Notes: generated from the sequence alone by a model not told the origin. Shown: positions 1 through 8,541, counted from the stretch's first letter. The stretch: DNA of 64,000 nucleotides from Bog-473 sp963834405 (GCA_963834405.1 CAWIBX010000007.1:124001-188000), one strand, 5' to 3'. Made by a program: numbers and translations.

Positions 1-115
1 CATGTAGCTCAGCTGTCATGTTCTTGGTTACGATGTAGACGGCAATCACGGCACTGTCTCCTCGCTGTTCGTGTAAGCACCCTCCGCCAATCGGACTCAG
101 CTGCCTTACAGCCAT
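1..115 (-). CDS. Possible partial small ORF at window edge
   Basis: An open minus-strand frame starts at an ATG (113-115) and runs off the left end of the window after 38 codons. The visible peptide begins MAVRQLSPIGG and then has a hydrophobic beta-like stretch (AVIAVYIVTKN). I do not recognise it. A G-rich stretch lies about 8 bases upstream and could act as a ribosome site. It is short and truncated, so it may not be a gene. Confidence 0.25.
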   Translation of the reverse strand, partial: MAVRQLSPIGGGCLHEQRGDSAVIAVYIVTKNMTAELH

Positions 116-182
116 CAGCTGCCCCGGGGGAGGCGTGGTTGATCATCGCAGATGACATCTCCAGCTACAACCGAATGCTCTC

Positions 183-207
183 TGGGCTTCCACCGGTCTG
201 ACGGACA
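183..207. repeat. IS3 left terminal inverted repeat
   Basis: It pairs with 1455-1479. Identical blocks are TGGGCTT, CCGGT and TGACGGACA, separated by mismatches. It is immediately preceded by CTC, one copy of the target duplication. Confidence 0.85.
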
Positions 208-237
208 TCCACCATCAGGGGCACAGCCCCAGAGAGG

Positions 238-555
238 ATGTCCAAAATGGAGACCATGGAGAAGAGGAGGCAGCGTCCGCGGCGCTCGTTCACTCCGGAG
301 TTCAAGGCTGAGATCGTCGAGCTGTGTCGACGCGGCGATCGCAGCATCGGCCAGGTGGCCAGGGACTTCGATCTGACCGAGACCAACGTGCGCAGCTGGG
401 TGAAACAAGCGGAGATCGACCAGGGCGAACGCCCGGGACTGACCACCGAGGAGCGGGCCGAGCTCAGTCGCTTGCGCCGGGAGAACCGCTCCTTGCGCGA
501 GGACGTCGAAGTGCTCAAGCGAGCGACAGCTTTTTTCGCAAAGGAGACCCGATGA
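238..555 (+). CDS. IS3 transposase subunit OrfA
   Basis: This 105-residue protein is the DNA-binding half of an IS3-type transposase (HTH_Tnp_1 type). Residues about 15-60 hold the helix-turn-helix (RRSFTPEFKAEIVEL followed by GQVARDFDLTETNVRSWVK). Residues about 70-100 form a leucine-zipper-like coiled coil (LSRLRRENRSLREDVEVLKRA). The length is normal for the family. Its stop overlaps the orfB start in an ATGA (552-555), and a slippery run at 531-537 would allow an OrfAB fusion. Confidence 0.92.
   Translation: MSKMETMEKRRQRPRRSFTPEFKAEIVELCRRGDRSIGQVARDFDLTETNVRSWVKQAEIDQGERPGLTTEERAELSRLRRENRSLREDVEVLKRATAFFAKETR
531..537 (+). promoter_or_regulatory. Programmed -1 frameshift slippery heptamer
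   Basis: The bases T TTT TTC fall in the zero frame of orfA as TTT TTC (532-537) with a T before them. A -1 slip leads into the orfB frame, which is open across this point. Many IS3 elements make the active OrfAB transposase this way. Here the ATGA overlap gives orfB a second route, by re-initiation. Confidence 0.7.
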
Positions 556-1439
556 AGCTGTACCCCTTCATCGAGGCGGAAAAAGTCGCAGGCCACAGCG
601 TCGCCAAGGCGTGTGGGCTGCTCGAGGTCTCCAAGTCCGCCTACTACGAGCGCCGCAATGGCGTCCCGTCGCAAAGAGAGGTCACCGACGCCGAGCTGCT
701 CGAGCAGATCACGGCCATCCACAAAGAGTCCAAGGGAACCTATGGCGCCCCGCGGATCCACAAGGAGCTCCTGCATCGCCACGTGGCCTGCGGGAAGCGC
801 AAGGTGACCAGGCTGATGCGCCAGGCCGGCCTCGAGGGCCGGTGCAAGAAGCGCTGGCGCAAGACCACCGTGGCCGACCCCGATGCCGAGTTGGCGCGCG
901 ATCTCATCCAGCGCCACTTCGGGCCGTGCACCGAACTCGACCGGCGCTACGTCGGCGACATCACCTACGTCTCGACGTGGGAGGGCTGGGCCTACCTGGC
1001 CACGGTCATCGACCTGGCCAGCCGCCGCGTTGTCGGCTGGGCCCTGGCCGATCACATGCGCACCGAGCTGGTCCAAGACGCCCTCACCATGGCGTTCGAA
1101 CACCGCACACCCGAAGAAGGCGTCATCTTCCATTCGGACAGGGGCTGTCAATATACGAGCGGAGACTTCGCCGAGCTGGCCCGGGCCAACGGCGTCGTCC
1201 TCTCGGTGGGTCGCAAGGGTGAATGCTGGGACAACGCGGTCGCCGAGTCGTTCTTCGCCACCATCAAGCGCGAACTCATCGACACGCGCGCATGGCCGAC
1301 GAGGACTGGACTTCGACGCGCTGTCTTCGAGTACATCGAGGGCTGGTACAACACCCGTCGGCTGCACTCGACGCTCGGCTACCTCAGTCCCGCCCAATAC
1401 GAAGCTGTCCACCACAACGCCGACCTTCAAGCCGCATAA
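552..1439 (+). CDS. IS3 transposase catalytic subunit OrfB
   Basis: This 295-residue integrase-fold (rve) transposase starts at the ATG overlapping the orfA stop. An HTH_21-like segment (about 45-105, containing YGAPRIHKEL) is followed by the DDE catalytic core. Visible catalytic blocks are the first Asp in YVGDITYV, the second Asp in FHSDRGCQYTS, and the Glu in WDNAVAESFFATIK. The C-terminal YNTRRLHSTLGYLSP block is typical of the family. No internal stop or missing catalytic residue is seen, so it looks functional, probably as an OrfAB fusion. Confidence 0.94.
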   Translation: MKLYPFIEAEKVAGHSVAKACGLLEVSKSAYYERRNGVPSQREVTDAELLEQITAIHKESKGTYGAPRIHKELLHRHVACGKRKVTRLMRQAGLEGRCKKRWRKTTVADPDAELARDLIQRHFGPCTELDRRYVGDITYVSTWEGWAYLATVIDLASRRVVGWALADHMRTELVQDALTMAFEHRTPEEGVIFHSDRGCQYTSGDFAELARANGVVLSVGRKGECWDNAVAESFFATIKRELIDTRAWPTRTGLRRAVFEYIEGWYNTRRLHSTLGYLSPAQYEAVHHNADLQAA

Positions 1440-1454
1440 TCAACACAACCAACC

Positions 1455-1479
1455 TGTCCGTCAAACCGGATCAAGCCCA
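1455..1479. repeat. IS3 right terminal inverted repeat
   Basis: It is complementary to 183-207 and followed by CTC, the second copy of the target duplication. Confidence 0.85.
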
Positions 1480-1482
1480 CTC

Positions 1483-1853
1483 GTTCATGCATCGCCGTCA
1501 GCCGGGTCTGGGTGCCCCCGAACGCCTGTGTCCTCAAGCAGTCATTGCAACACCAGCCTGATTGGCGAACAGTGATGTCGCCGATCAGGAGGTGTGCACG
1601 TGTGGAGGCGCTTTAGCTTCACCTCGGCGGGGCGCTCGGAGATCATCACCATGAGAGCTCGACGCCATCGCCGGCTCACTCAACACGAGGGCCTCGACAA
1701 CAGACGCTCGGTTGGATGACACCATCTCGGGCGTTCGCCGAGGCCGTTGCTTTGACCTCTTGAGGACACACCGGTCTGGGGTCACACTTTTCTCCTGGAA
1801 TCTGGCAATGCGCTTGCTGCCGTTAGCGGGTCAATCCCCCGCTGTGACGTCGC
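1483..1853. other. Gap with no recognisable gene
   Basis: Several overlapping open frames exist on both strands but none resembles a protein family or has a good ribosome site. It may be decayed sequence between the IS element and the TA locus. Confidence 0.4.
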
Positions 1854-2339
1854 TCAGAGAACCCCCAGAAGCATCACCAGGGTCAACGGATCAAAGGACG
1901 ACTCAACGAATCCGTAGTGGCTGTAGAAGGTCTTGGCTTGGTCGTCCTTGGCGTGAATCAGAAGGACGCGGACCCCGACGGATTGGGCGACCTCGAGCGT
2001 CTTGAGCATGAAGTGCTTGAGGAGTGCGGCGCCCAGTCCCTTACCGCGGTGTCGCTTATCGACAGCCATGCGGGCCAACAGGATGGCCGGGATCTGTTCT
2101 GGTTGGTTTCGTCGTATGCGGGTCGGTGCAGACGAACGCAGAATCGACGCGGTCGACGAAGCGTAAAAGGCGACAACCTCCGACGAGCCTTCTTCGACGA
2201 CCACCCACGTTCGAGTCGTCCCCGAAGATTGGTTGGCGAGTGCTCGATTGCGTAGCCACTCGTCGAGAGCAGGCTTCCCGCAGTCGAACCCGTCAAGAAC
2301 ATGGTCGCCGGTCAGGATCACCGGACCGGCGTAGGCCAC
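1854..2339 (-). CDS. GNAT acetyltransferase toxin (TacT-like)
   Basis: This 161-residue GNAT-fold protein is probably the toxin of a type II TA pair. In this class the enzyme acetylates the amino acid on charged tRNA and blocks translation (known for TacT, inferred here). The N-terminus DGFDCGKPALDEWLRNRA is typical of the class. The acetyl-CoA motif is RHRGKGLGAALL (about 94-105), and the C-terminus carries FYSHYGFVES. I chose the GTG at 2337-2339 because it overlaps the TAG of the upstream DUF1778 gene by one base. Longer frames upstream would only overlap the antitoxin. Confidence 0.85.
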   Translation of the reverse strand: MAYAGPVILTGDHVLDGFDCGKPALDEWLRNRALANQSSGTTRTWVVVEEGSSEVVAFYASSTASILRSSAPTRIRRNQPEQIPAILLARMAVDKRHRGKGLGAALLKHFMLKTLEVAQSVGVRVLLIHAKDDQAKTFYSHYGFVESSFDPLTLVMLLGVL

Positions 2340-2620
2340 TAGGCGGGACGCTCGAGAACCGACGGGTTGGACAGCAGCTTGACGATGGCAGGCGGCAAAG
2401 CCGGCGGACGCGACAGGAGCTCCTGGAGCTCCTCCCACGCCGAGTCGCCGACTAGGAAGACGCGCCGGTCGGCGAGCTCCATCTCGGCGGCCTCCACGGC
2501 GTTGCGCACGACGAAGTCGTTCGCCGACTCCCCGCGGGCATCCGCCGCCCGCCGCAGAACAGCATCCTGTTCGGGGGTGAGCCGCAGGCTCAGTCGCTCG
2601 GTCTTTGCTGCCATGTGCAT
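2339..2620 (-). CDS. DUF1778 antitoxin (ribbon-helix-helix)
   Basis: This 93-residue protein (91 if it starts at the second ATG, 2614) is the antitoxin that normally precedes GNAT toxins of this class. The N-terminal RHH DNA-binding segment reads KTERLSLRLTPEQDAVLRRA, followed by DFVVRNAVEAAE. The C-terminal half (VFLVGDSAWEELQELLSRPP) is the toxin-binding tail typical of the family. RHH antitoxins usually repress their own operon. The gene overlaps the toxin start by one base, so the two are translationally coupled. Confidence 0.88.
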   Translation of the reverse strand: MHMAAKTERLSLRLTPEQDAVLRRAADARGESANDFVVRNAVEAAEMELADRRVFLVGDSAWEELQELLSRPPALPPAIVKLLSNPSVLERPA

Positions 2621-3035
2621 ATTGTACGCCCAATGACGTACAGATAGAACCCCGCACCCGCAGGGCCGGTCAAGGCCGGCGCAGCCGCCCGGAGAGGCAA
2701 GCCTTGACGGAAATTTCGGTGTTACCGGATTACCTCGACGTGCAAGTGCACGGAGCGCCGCCGCTGCACGTCCGCTCCCAGGCAGTCGGGATGAAGGACT
2801 CGGGTTTTGATCGTGTCGGAGGATCGACTGGCAACTCAATTCCACGTCCTGTCGTGATGGAAAGTGGCTGGTCAGAGCTTCGTAGGGCAGTGTGACCGAG
2901 ATCCGATTCTGGCTTCGTCTGGGATGCGTAGCCAGTGGAGCGAGCATTCCGATGCACACCAAAAGAAACGGGCGAGCTACAGCGGGTTCCGCGTTCAGCT
3001 CCTTCGGGCGGTCAACGAGGCCTACGCTGAAGGGA
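2621..3035. other. Gap between TA modules
   Basis: No convincing gene. The stretch 2813-2829 matches 14 of the 17 bases of the tRNA-Leu attachment core seen at 16527 and 33465. That may be chance or a decayed attachment site. Confidence 0.3.
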
Positions 3036-3284
3036 ATGAGCACGCCCGACGGAGCCCATGAATGGGAGCTCACCGTTCCCTGCGATGACGCCGACCTGGT
3101 GGCTGAGTTCCGCCGCCACGGTGTCCAGCCGGGCCAGAGGATCCACGTGGCGATTGTGCCGGACAGTGGCGAACCGGAGCCGAGCGAGACGGTGCCGTCG
3201 TTCTTCGATAGCTTCGAAGGGCCGGCTGACCTCGCGGAACGCTCGGGTGAGATTCTTCGGGCGGAGTTCCCACAGCGTCGATGA
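3036..3284 (+). CDS. VapB-like antitoxin
   Basis: This 82-residue protein lies directly before a PIN-domain toxin and overlaps it by four bases (ATGA). It begins MSTPDGAHEWELTVPCDDADL. The N-terminal half resembles a short beta-rich DNA-binding domain and the C-terminal half is acidic (PEPSETVPSFFDSFEGPADLA), as expected for a toxin-binding tail. The ATG at 3036 follows an AAGGGA stretch. The antitoxin role is inferred mainly from its position. Confidence 0.7.
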   Translation: MSTPDGAHEWELTVPCDDADLVAEFRRHGVQPGQRIHVAIVPDSGEPEPSETVPSFFDSFEGPADLAERSGEILRAEFPQRR

Positions 3285-3691
3285 TCTTGGTGGACACCGG
3301 CCCATTGGTGGCCGCCGCCAACCGCACCGACACACATCACGCGGCTTCCATCGCCGCGCTTACGGTCGCCGCCCGACCTCGATACGTGCCCGGCCTGGTC
3401 ATTGCCGAGGTGTGCTACTTGCTGGCCCGGGACGCTGGCAGCAACGTCGAAGCCGAGTTCCTGCGCTCGTTCGCCACCGGGTTCCTTACAGTCGCTGATC
3501 TCAGCGTTGCCGACTTGGACCGCTGCGCCGACCTGGTCGAGGAGTACGCCGATCTGCCCTTGGGCGGCACCGATGCATGCCTTGTCGCCCTGGCCGAGCG
3601 CCTCGGGATCGTTGAGATAGCGACGTTGGACCGCCGGCATTTCGCGGTCGTCCGCCCTCGCCACATCGAGGCGTTCACTCTCGTACCGTGA
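3281..3691 (+). CDS. PIN-domain ribonuclease toxin (VapC-like)
   Basis: This 136-residue PIN-domain protein is a probable Mg-dependent ribonuclease toxin. The acidic metal-binding residues are all visible: Asp5 in MILVDTGPL, a Glu in VIAEVCYLLA (about 47), Asp in GGTDACLVALAERL (about 98) and Asp in IATLDRRHF (about 116). The length matches VapC proteins. It is coupled to the upstream antitoxin by an ATGA overlap. The active site is complete, so it is probably functional. Confidence 0.9.
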   Translation: MILVDTGPLVAAANRTDTHHAASIAALTVAARPRYVPGLVIAEVCYLLARDAGSNVEAEFLRSFATGFLTVADLSVADLDRCADLVEEYADLPLGGTDACLVALAERLGIVEIATLDRRHFAVVRPRHIEAFTLVP

Positions 3692-4046
3692 CCACCTGGT
3701 AGTGGAAACAAATCCGGGACAACTGAGTCATAGTGACCGATGATGAAGTGGTCACGTGATCTCCTGGCGTTGCTGTCGCTGGCCTTGGCGGCGGGGTCAG
3801 CCGATCTTGGATGCGTCTAGAGGTGGAAGCTGCGCTTACCCACACTCGCCTTGTCGTCAACAGCGGTGGTTGGTGTACGTCGCACGGAGGCGTCACGTCG
3901 GAATCAACCTGAGCGATGTCGACGTAGAACCCAGCCGTGAACGAGGATGTACGTCCCTCAATCTGACCGACGACCATGTTGTAACCACTGAGTTCAATGC
4001 TGCGCTTGAGGTTTTGAAGCATGAAACAATCCGACGGACGCGCCCA
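3692..4046. other. Gap with no clear gene
   Basis: A 25-codon plus-strand frame beginning MKWSRDLLALLSLALAAG sits near 3742 but is too short to call. The minus frame across 3675-4022 resembles nothing I know. Confidence 0.3.
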
Positions 4047-5078
4047 CTAGGCGGTAGTCGAGCACGAGGCGCTCCCGACGGTCACGATGATCTGTTCACC
4101 TGGAGATGTGTGATACAGCAGAATCCTGACACTGCCTGAAGAGTCCGTGTCGTCGCTCCAGGTGTCCGTGTCGTCGCTCGCCGTTGCCTTCTGGTCGGAT
4201 TGGTTCGAATCGACTGTCACGTAGTAGTCCCCGCTGTAGCCGTCGTTCGCCGGCGCCGCGCTCGCGGTACAGGAGGCCGCGGTGTTGGGTTGCGCTGTGG
4301 GAGTGGGTGATCCGCTCGGCGGCGAGGAGAATGTTGGCAAAGGACCGACGTAACGCTGATAGGCCGTCACCCAGTCGGAGGCGATGGCCTCTTGTGCCGT
4401 TGCGAGAGCCAACTGGCCTGAGCAGACCAAGTTGTTGAGCCGATCCTCCAGCACGTCCTTCGTGTTGGAGGTCGTCGTCGCGTTCGGGTTGTCGTTGGGC
4501 TCGACCCAGAGGTTGTCGGGGTCATTGGGGTCACCTCCGAGCTCGAGGGGGACGAGGTGGTCGTACTCTCCAGTCGAGAACCGGCCGGTGTAGTCGTAGG
4601 CGGCCGCCGAGGCCTCCTTCTCGGGTTCGGTCACGCTTTCGGGTGGCCGGATGGAAGAGGAGTAACCGCTCCTGCAGATGGTCGAGCCGATCGTGGCCTG
4701 GATCACCTGGCGATTCAAGGCTCCAGGGGTGCAGTGAGGATCGGGCAGCGGATCGCGACCGACGAAGGTGTAGTGGCAGGAGCCGGCCGAGGGCTGGGGC
4801 TCGACGACGTAGCTCGTCTGGGGGCCGGGGCCATCGCGCAGGATCGATTGAGCGTTGGGCGAAGCGGACGTCACCGGGGGCACGCTGCTCGAAGTAGCGG
4901 CCGCAGACGACGGTGTCGACGTCGTCGACGACGGTCCTTTCGCGGGGAGCGAAGTGGCGGAGGCGTGCTGCGCAGCGGGCGTTGCCGAAGTTCGGGGGGT
5001 CGTGCCACAGCCGGCGGTGCCGACCGCGACGAGGAGTGCGGCGGCGCCTACGCCCAAATAGGACCTAGACCTCGACAC
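4047..5078 (-). CDS. Lipoprotein with HNH-like motif
   Basis: This 343-residue predicted lipoprotein has an N-terminal hydrophobic stretch ending in a lipobox (VGTAGC, Cys about 24). A long Ser/Thr/Ala-rich linker follows. The conserved domain (about 150-240) contains GEYDHLVPLELGGDPNDPDN followed by LWVEP. This DH...GG...NLW pattern resembles HNH/endonuclease VII-type metal sites, so an extracytoplasmic nuclease is possible but not shown. The C-terminal part is Asp/Ser-rich. I prefer the GTG at 5078. It is the last gene of a five-gene operon, 20 bases after the SHOCT gene. Confidence 0.75.
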   Translation of the reverse strand: MSRSRSYLGVGAAALLVAVGTAGCGTTPRTSATPAAQHASATSLPAKGPSSTTSTPSSAAATSSSVPPVTSASPNAQSILRDGPGPQTSYVVEPQPSAGSCHYTFVGRDPLPDPHCTPGALNRQVIQATIGSTICRSGYSSSIRPPESVTEPEKEASAAAYDYTGRFSTGEYDHLVPLELGGDPNDPDNLWVEPNDNPNATTTSNTKDVLEDRLNNLVCSGQLALATAQEAIASDWVTAYQRYVGPLPTFSSPPSGSPTPTAQPNTAASCTASAAPANDGYSGDYYVTVDSNQSDQKATASDDTDTWSDDTDSSGSVRILLYHTSPGEQIIVTVGSASCSTTA

Positions 5079-5098
5079 CAAGTGGTGCGACCAACCGG

Positions 5099-6145
5099 TC
5101 AGATGTGGCGTAGGAGGTCCGCCTTCGTTGTCTCAAATTCGTCTTCGCTGAGTACGCCGTCGTCCCGGAGTCCGGCGAGCCGTTTGATTTGGTCCAACAC
5201 ATCGCCCCTCGACTGAGGCATGCGACGCAGGAGTTCTGGCTTCTTGGCCCCGAATTCCACATCGCTGAGGATGCCGTCGTCCCGGAGTCCGGCGAGCCGT
5301 TCGAGCTGGTCGAGCACATCGCCCTTCAGCGGGGGCGGCTGCGGCGCAGGTCTGGGAGGGGGAACTGGCGTGGCAAGCGGTCCGGTCGTCACGACTGGCG
5401 TGCGACGCGGCCCGATCGAGATGTCGCCGACGACCTCCACGACGTCGTTGAGGGTCAGCTCGTCAACGACGCCACCTCGACCATTGGCCACGTAGAGAAC
5501 GACATCCACCGCCGAGACGATGGTCTTCCCATCGATGATCGCGGCGCGAACCTCGGGTTTGGCGCGGAGCCCGACCTCCGCCTGTCGGGCCAGTTCGGCT
5601 GTAGCGAACAAGGTGATGGTCACCGAGAACCGGTCGGCGTCGAGGCGAATGTTGCCCTCTATCGGAACCCCGTCCATCTGGGCGGCGGTGTTGCGGGCGT
5701 ACTCGGTGAAGTCGAGGTCGGCGAGCTCGACCGCTATCTCGTTCAACCAGGGGTCGCGTGGACCCGGTCGATCGCGGACGATCTCCTGCTGCTGGGCGAT
5801 TTCCTTGTGCTTGGACTTGTTCTTGCGCGTCAGTTTCACCCAGCTCTCGGCGAGGCCCATGACATAGACGTGGCTCTTCGGTTCGCGCTTTCCCAAAGAT
5901 GCCAAGTCCACGATTCCGTCGACCGCCGCACAGAGGCCGGCAGCGAGAAGAAGCACAAACAGGACCACCAACCACAGCGCGGCAGCGGCCACGATGACAC
6001 CGAGTAACAGGATCACCAAGAGCAGCTTGCCGATCAACTCCTCGGTCGCGGTGTGTTGGCTGACGTGTCGGACGCCTCGGCTGTCCGTCCAGGTGTTCAC
6101 AACAAGGTCTGAGCCAGACCGCCGGTGGTACACGGTTTTCGCCAT
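5099..6145 (-). CDS. Membrane protein with two C-terminal SHOCT domains
   Basis: This 348-residue protein starts at the ATG at 6145, two bases after the preceding gene; a longer frame overlaps that gene. Residues about 35-75 form one or two membrane helices (LLLVILLLGVIVAAAALWLVV). The middle (about 120-230) is soluble and unrecognised. A Pro-rich linker then leads to two tandem SHOCT motifs of about 30 residues (LAGLRDDGILSDVEFGAKK and LAGLRDDGVLSEDEFETTK). SHOCT domains are short helical modules, often at the ends of membrane proteins, whose role is poorly known. Confidence 0.8.
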   Translation of the reverse strand: MAKTVYHRRSGSDLVVNTWTDSRGVRHVSQHTATEELIGKLLLVILLLGVIVAAAALWLVVLFVLLLAAGLCAAVDGIVDLASLGKREPKSHVYVMGLAESWVKLTRKNKSKHKEIAQQQEIVRDRPGPRDPWLNEIAVELADLDFTEYARNTAAQMDGVPIEGNIRLDADRFSVTITLFATAELARQAEVGLRAKPEVRAAIIDGKTIVSAVDVVLYVANGRGGVVDELTLNDVVEVVGDISIGPRRTPVVTTGPLATPVPPPRPAPQPPPLKGDVLDQLERLAGLRDDGILSDVEFGAKKPELLRRMPQSRGDVLDQIKRLAGLRDDGVLSEDEFETTKADLLRHI

Positions 6146-6147
6146 GA

Positions 6148-6573
6148 CTACGGTTTGTACGCCTTGCCAGCCCTGGCGTCGTCGGTACCGGCCGTGCAGC
6201 CGTTTTGCCACGCTGTGTTGGTTTCAAGATTAAAGGAAACGTCGTTGCACGCCTCGTAGATGGCGAACGAGTTGGAGTCGTAATGGTGGTAGCCGTAGGA
6301 ATAGCCCGCGTTGTACTGAGCGGGGTTGTTCTGTTGGAACCACACCACCACACAGGCGATGACGATGATCATGAGAATGATCGAACCTATTACCAACCGA
6401 ATGTGCTCAATCGGATTCCGATTGGGCACGACGGTTCGCGCGGGCGCCGCCACCACGTTGTTTGGAGCGCGCTCCATGCCGCAATGTGGACAGGAGAGGT
6501 GTCCCGCCTCCATCTCGTGGCCGTTGAGGCAGTGGCTCATTCGCCCAGCGGTGCTATTTGGCGGCACGTTCAT
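6148..6573 (-). CDS. Zinc-ribbon single-pass membrane protein
   Basis: This 141-residue protein has an N-terminal zinc-ribbon-like segment with CLNGHEM and CPHCGMER (about 15-40). A single membrane helix follows (LVIGSIILMIIVIACVVVWF, about 60-79), then an outer domain with Tyr, Asn and two Cys residues (EACNDVSFN and WQNGCTAG) that could form a disulfide. It probably places the zinc ribbon in the cytoplasm and the tail outside. It lies 15 bases after the TPR gene and 2 bases before the SHOCT gene. Specific function unknown. Confidence 0.75.
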   Translation of the reverse strand: MNVPPNSTAGRMSHCLNGHEMEAGHLSCPHCGMERAPNNVVAAPARTVVPNRNPIEHIRLVIGSIILMIIVIACVVVWFQQNNPAQYNAGYSYGYHHYDSNSFAIYEACNDVSFNLETNTAWQNGCTAGTDDARAGKAYKP

Positions 6574-6588
6574 CGGAACCGGGCTCCT

Positions 6589-8478
6589 TCAACGGTCCTC
6601 GGGGTCTCCGAGGGCTCGCTCGTACGCAGCCAGAGCCTCCTCGTGTCGGTGGAGGTGGTAGAGGGCTTCACCCTTGCCTCGCCAGTTCTGAGCGTTTTCA
6701 GGGGCGAGCTCGATTGCTCGCTCGAATGCCGCCAATGACTCCTCGTACCGCCCGGCGTTGTGGAGAGTCGAGCCTTTGTTGGTCCATGAGCTCGCGGCGG
6801 TGGGACATAGCTCAATGGCACGCTCGTAAGCCGACAGCGCATCTTCAGGGCGGCCCAAAGCGGCCAGCGCTACTGCTTTGTCGTTCCAGAGGTTGTCATT
6901 TTCGGGCTGGAGCTCAATGGCTCGCTCGAATGCGATCAAGGACTCCTCGTACCGCCCGAGTTGGTAGAGACTTTCACCCTTGCCGCACCAGTTCCTGGCC
7001 TCTTCAGGTGCGAGCTCGACGGCTCGCCCGTACATGCCCAGGGCCTCCTCGTAGCGGCCGAGGTGGTGGAGAGCCATGCCTGTCCACCACCAGTTGAGCG
7101 CGTTGCCCCCGCTGAGCTCGGTGTCGCGCTCAACGTCGGACAAGGCCCGCTGGGGGTCCCCGAGTCCTCGCTCGTATGCAGCCACGGCCTCCTCGTAGCA
7201 GTGGAGCTGGTAGAGGCATTCACCTTTGCCTCGCCAGTGGTCAGCGTCGTCAGGGGCGAGCTCGATGGCTCGCTCGAATGCCGCCAAGGACTCCTCGTAC
7301 CGCCGGTCCTTATGGAGGATCGCGGCTTTGTTGCTCCACAAGCTCGCGTCAGTGGGACACAGCACAATGGCACGTTCGGACGCCCTCAGCGCATCTTCAG
7401 TGCGGCCCAAAGCGGCCAGCGCTGCTCCTTTGTCGTTCCAGAAGGTCCCGTTTTCCGGCTTGAGCTCGATGGCTCGCTCCAGTGCGGCCAAGGACTCCTC
7501 GTACCGCCCGAGGCGGTAGAGGCATTCACCCTTGGCTCGCCAGTCCTGAGCGTTTTCAGGAGCGAGATCGACGGCTCGCTCGAATGCAGCCAGGGCCTCC
7601 TCGTAGCGGCCGAGGTCGCGGAGTGCTACCCCCTTCCCCCACCAGCTGAACTGGTCACCCGGAGCAAGCCCGACGGCTCGCTCGTATGCGGCCAGGGCCT
7701 CCACGTAACGGCCTAGTTCCCTCAAGACGGAACCCTTGCCGCTCCAGTTCCTGGCCTCTTCAGGAGCGAGCTCGACGGCTTGCCCGTACGCCGCTACGGC
7801 GTCCTCTAAACGGCGGAGGTGGACGAGAGTCGTGCCTCTCCACCACCAGTTGATCGCTCCGGTGCCCCCGCTGAGCTCGGTAGCACGCTCAAAGTCGGAC
7901 AAGGCCTCCTCGTAGCGGCCGAGGTGGTGGAGGGATTCACCCTTTGCTCGCCAGATCTGACTGTCAGTAGTCATCGTCTTGGAGCCTTGGCGAACGGGCG
8001 CGCCCGCCTTGCCTCGCCGGTTGTCAGCGTCTTCAGAGTCGAACTCAAGAGTTCCCGGTGGCGGCGGTGGTGGTGGTGGGGCGCCGAAGCCTCCTGGCCT
8101 CACGCGAACCCGAGCCGGTGGATGCCGATCGATCTCTACTACACGACCGGCCTCAAGGAGAGAGGCCACGTAGTTAGCGGTCGCCCGATTTACGAACCCC
8201 TTCATGTATCCGTCGAGCGTGGCCGGGTCAGCAGCCGGGTCGAAGATGGTCCCGATGGGTGACCAGGCCTCTAGGCCGAGGAATCCGGGCACTCCTTCCA
8301 ACGCGATCCAGGGGATGAGCGTTCTGTGCTCTTTCTCACCAAGAAGAAGAACGGGACCTTTGTTGGCGATTTCAGCGACCGTGAAACGACCGCGCCCGGT
8401 TGGAGTGAGGAGAACGTCTCCCGCACTCACGCGACTACGGACGGCTTTCTCAACCGGACCCATTACTAAGCGCTCCAT
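6589..8478 (-). CDS. Thirteen-repeat TPR protein
   Basis: This 629-residue protein has an N-terminal domain of about 150 residues that I do not recognise, with a Pro-rich linker (PPPPPPPP) after it. The rest is 13 consecutive 34-residue tetratricopeptide repeats of the form W..KGE.LY.LGRYEESLAAFERAIELAPEN. TPR arrays bind partner proteins or peptides. Repeat 8 has a 14-residue insertion and the repeats after it closely resemble earlier ones, suggesting internal duplication. I chose the ATG at 8478 because GAGGGAG lies 5 bases upstream; an in-frame ATG at 8535 lacks such a site. Confidence 0.85.
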   Translation of the reverse strand: MERLVMGPVEKAVRSRVSAGDVLLTPTGRGRFTVAEIANKGPVLLLGEKEHRTLIPWIALEGVPGFLGLEAWSPIGTIFDPAADPATLDGYMKGFVNRATANYVASLLEAGRVVEIDRHPPARVRVRPGGFGAPPPPPPPPGTLEFDSEDADNRRGKAGAPVRQGSKTMTTDSQIWRAKGESLHHLGRYEEALSDFERATELSGGTGAINWWWRGTTLVHLRRLEDAVAAYGQAVELAPEEARNWSGKGSVLRELGRYVEALAAYERAVGLAPGDQFSWWGKGVALRDLGRYEEALAAFERAVDLAPENAQDWRAKGECLYRLGRYEESLAALERAIELKPENGTFWNDKGAALAALGRTEDALRASERAIVLCPTDASLWSNKAAILHKDRRYEESLAAFERAIELAPDDADHWRGKGECLYQLHCYEEAVAAYERGLGDPQRALSDVERDTELSGGNALNWWWTGMALHHLGRYEEALGMYGRAVELAPEEARNWCGKGESLYQLGRYEESLIAFERAIELQPENDNLWNDKAVALAALGRPEDALSAYERAIELCPTAASSWTNKGSTLHNAGRYEESLAAFERAIELAPENAQNWRGKGEALYHLHRHEEALAAYERALGDPEDR

Positions 8479-8541
8479 GATGACTCCCTCGCGACGAATC
8501 TTTCCTGTCTTCTTGATACTTGCAATCCTCATCACGCCCGC

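Larger units (their letters stand above)
183..1479 (+). mobile_element. Complete IS3-family insertion sequence
   Basis: The element is 1297 bp. It has 25-bp imperfect inverted ends: left 183-207 begins TGGGCTT and contains TGACGGACA; right 1455-1479 is its complement and ends AAGCCCA. The trinucleotide CTC at 180-182 is repeated at 1480-1482, which fits the 3-bp target duplication usual for IS3 elements. Inside are two overlapping genes, orfA and orfB, with a slippery heptamer between them. Both ends and both genes look intact, so it could still be active. Nothing recognisable is left of whatever it landed in. Confidence 0.93.

Noticed and set aside
165..1430. A long minus-strand frame (421 codons) across the IS element
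   Set aside because: It lies opposite the well-supported transposase genes and resembles nothing.
6589..8000. Regularly spaced DNA repeats that could suggest a CRISPR array
   Set aside because: The roughly 102-base period is the codon length of a 34-residue TPR unit, and the repeats are translated and diverged.
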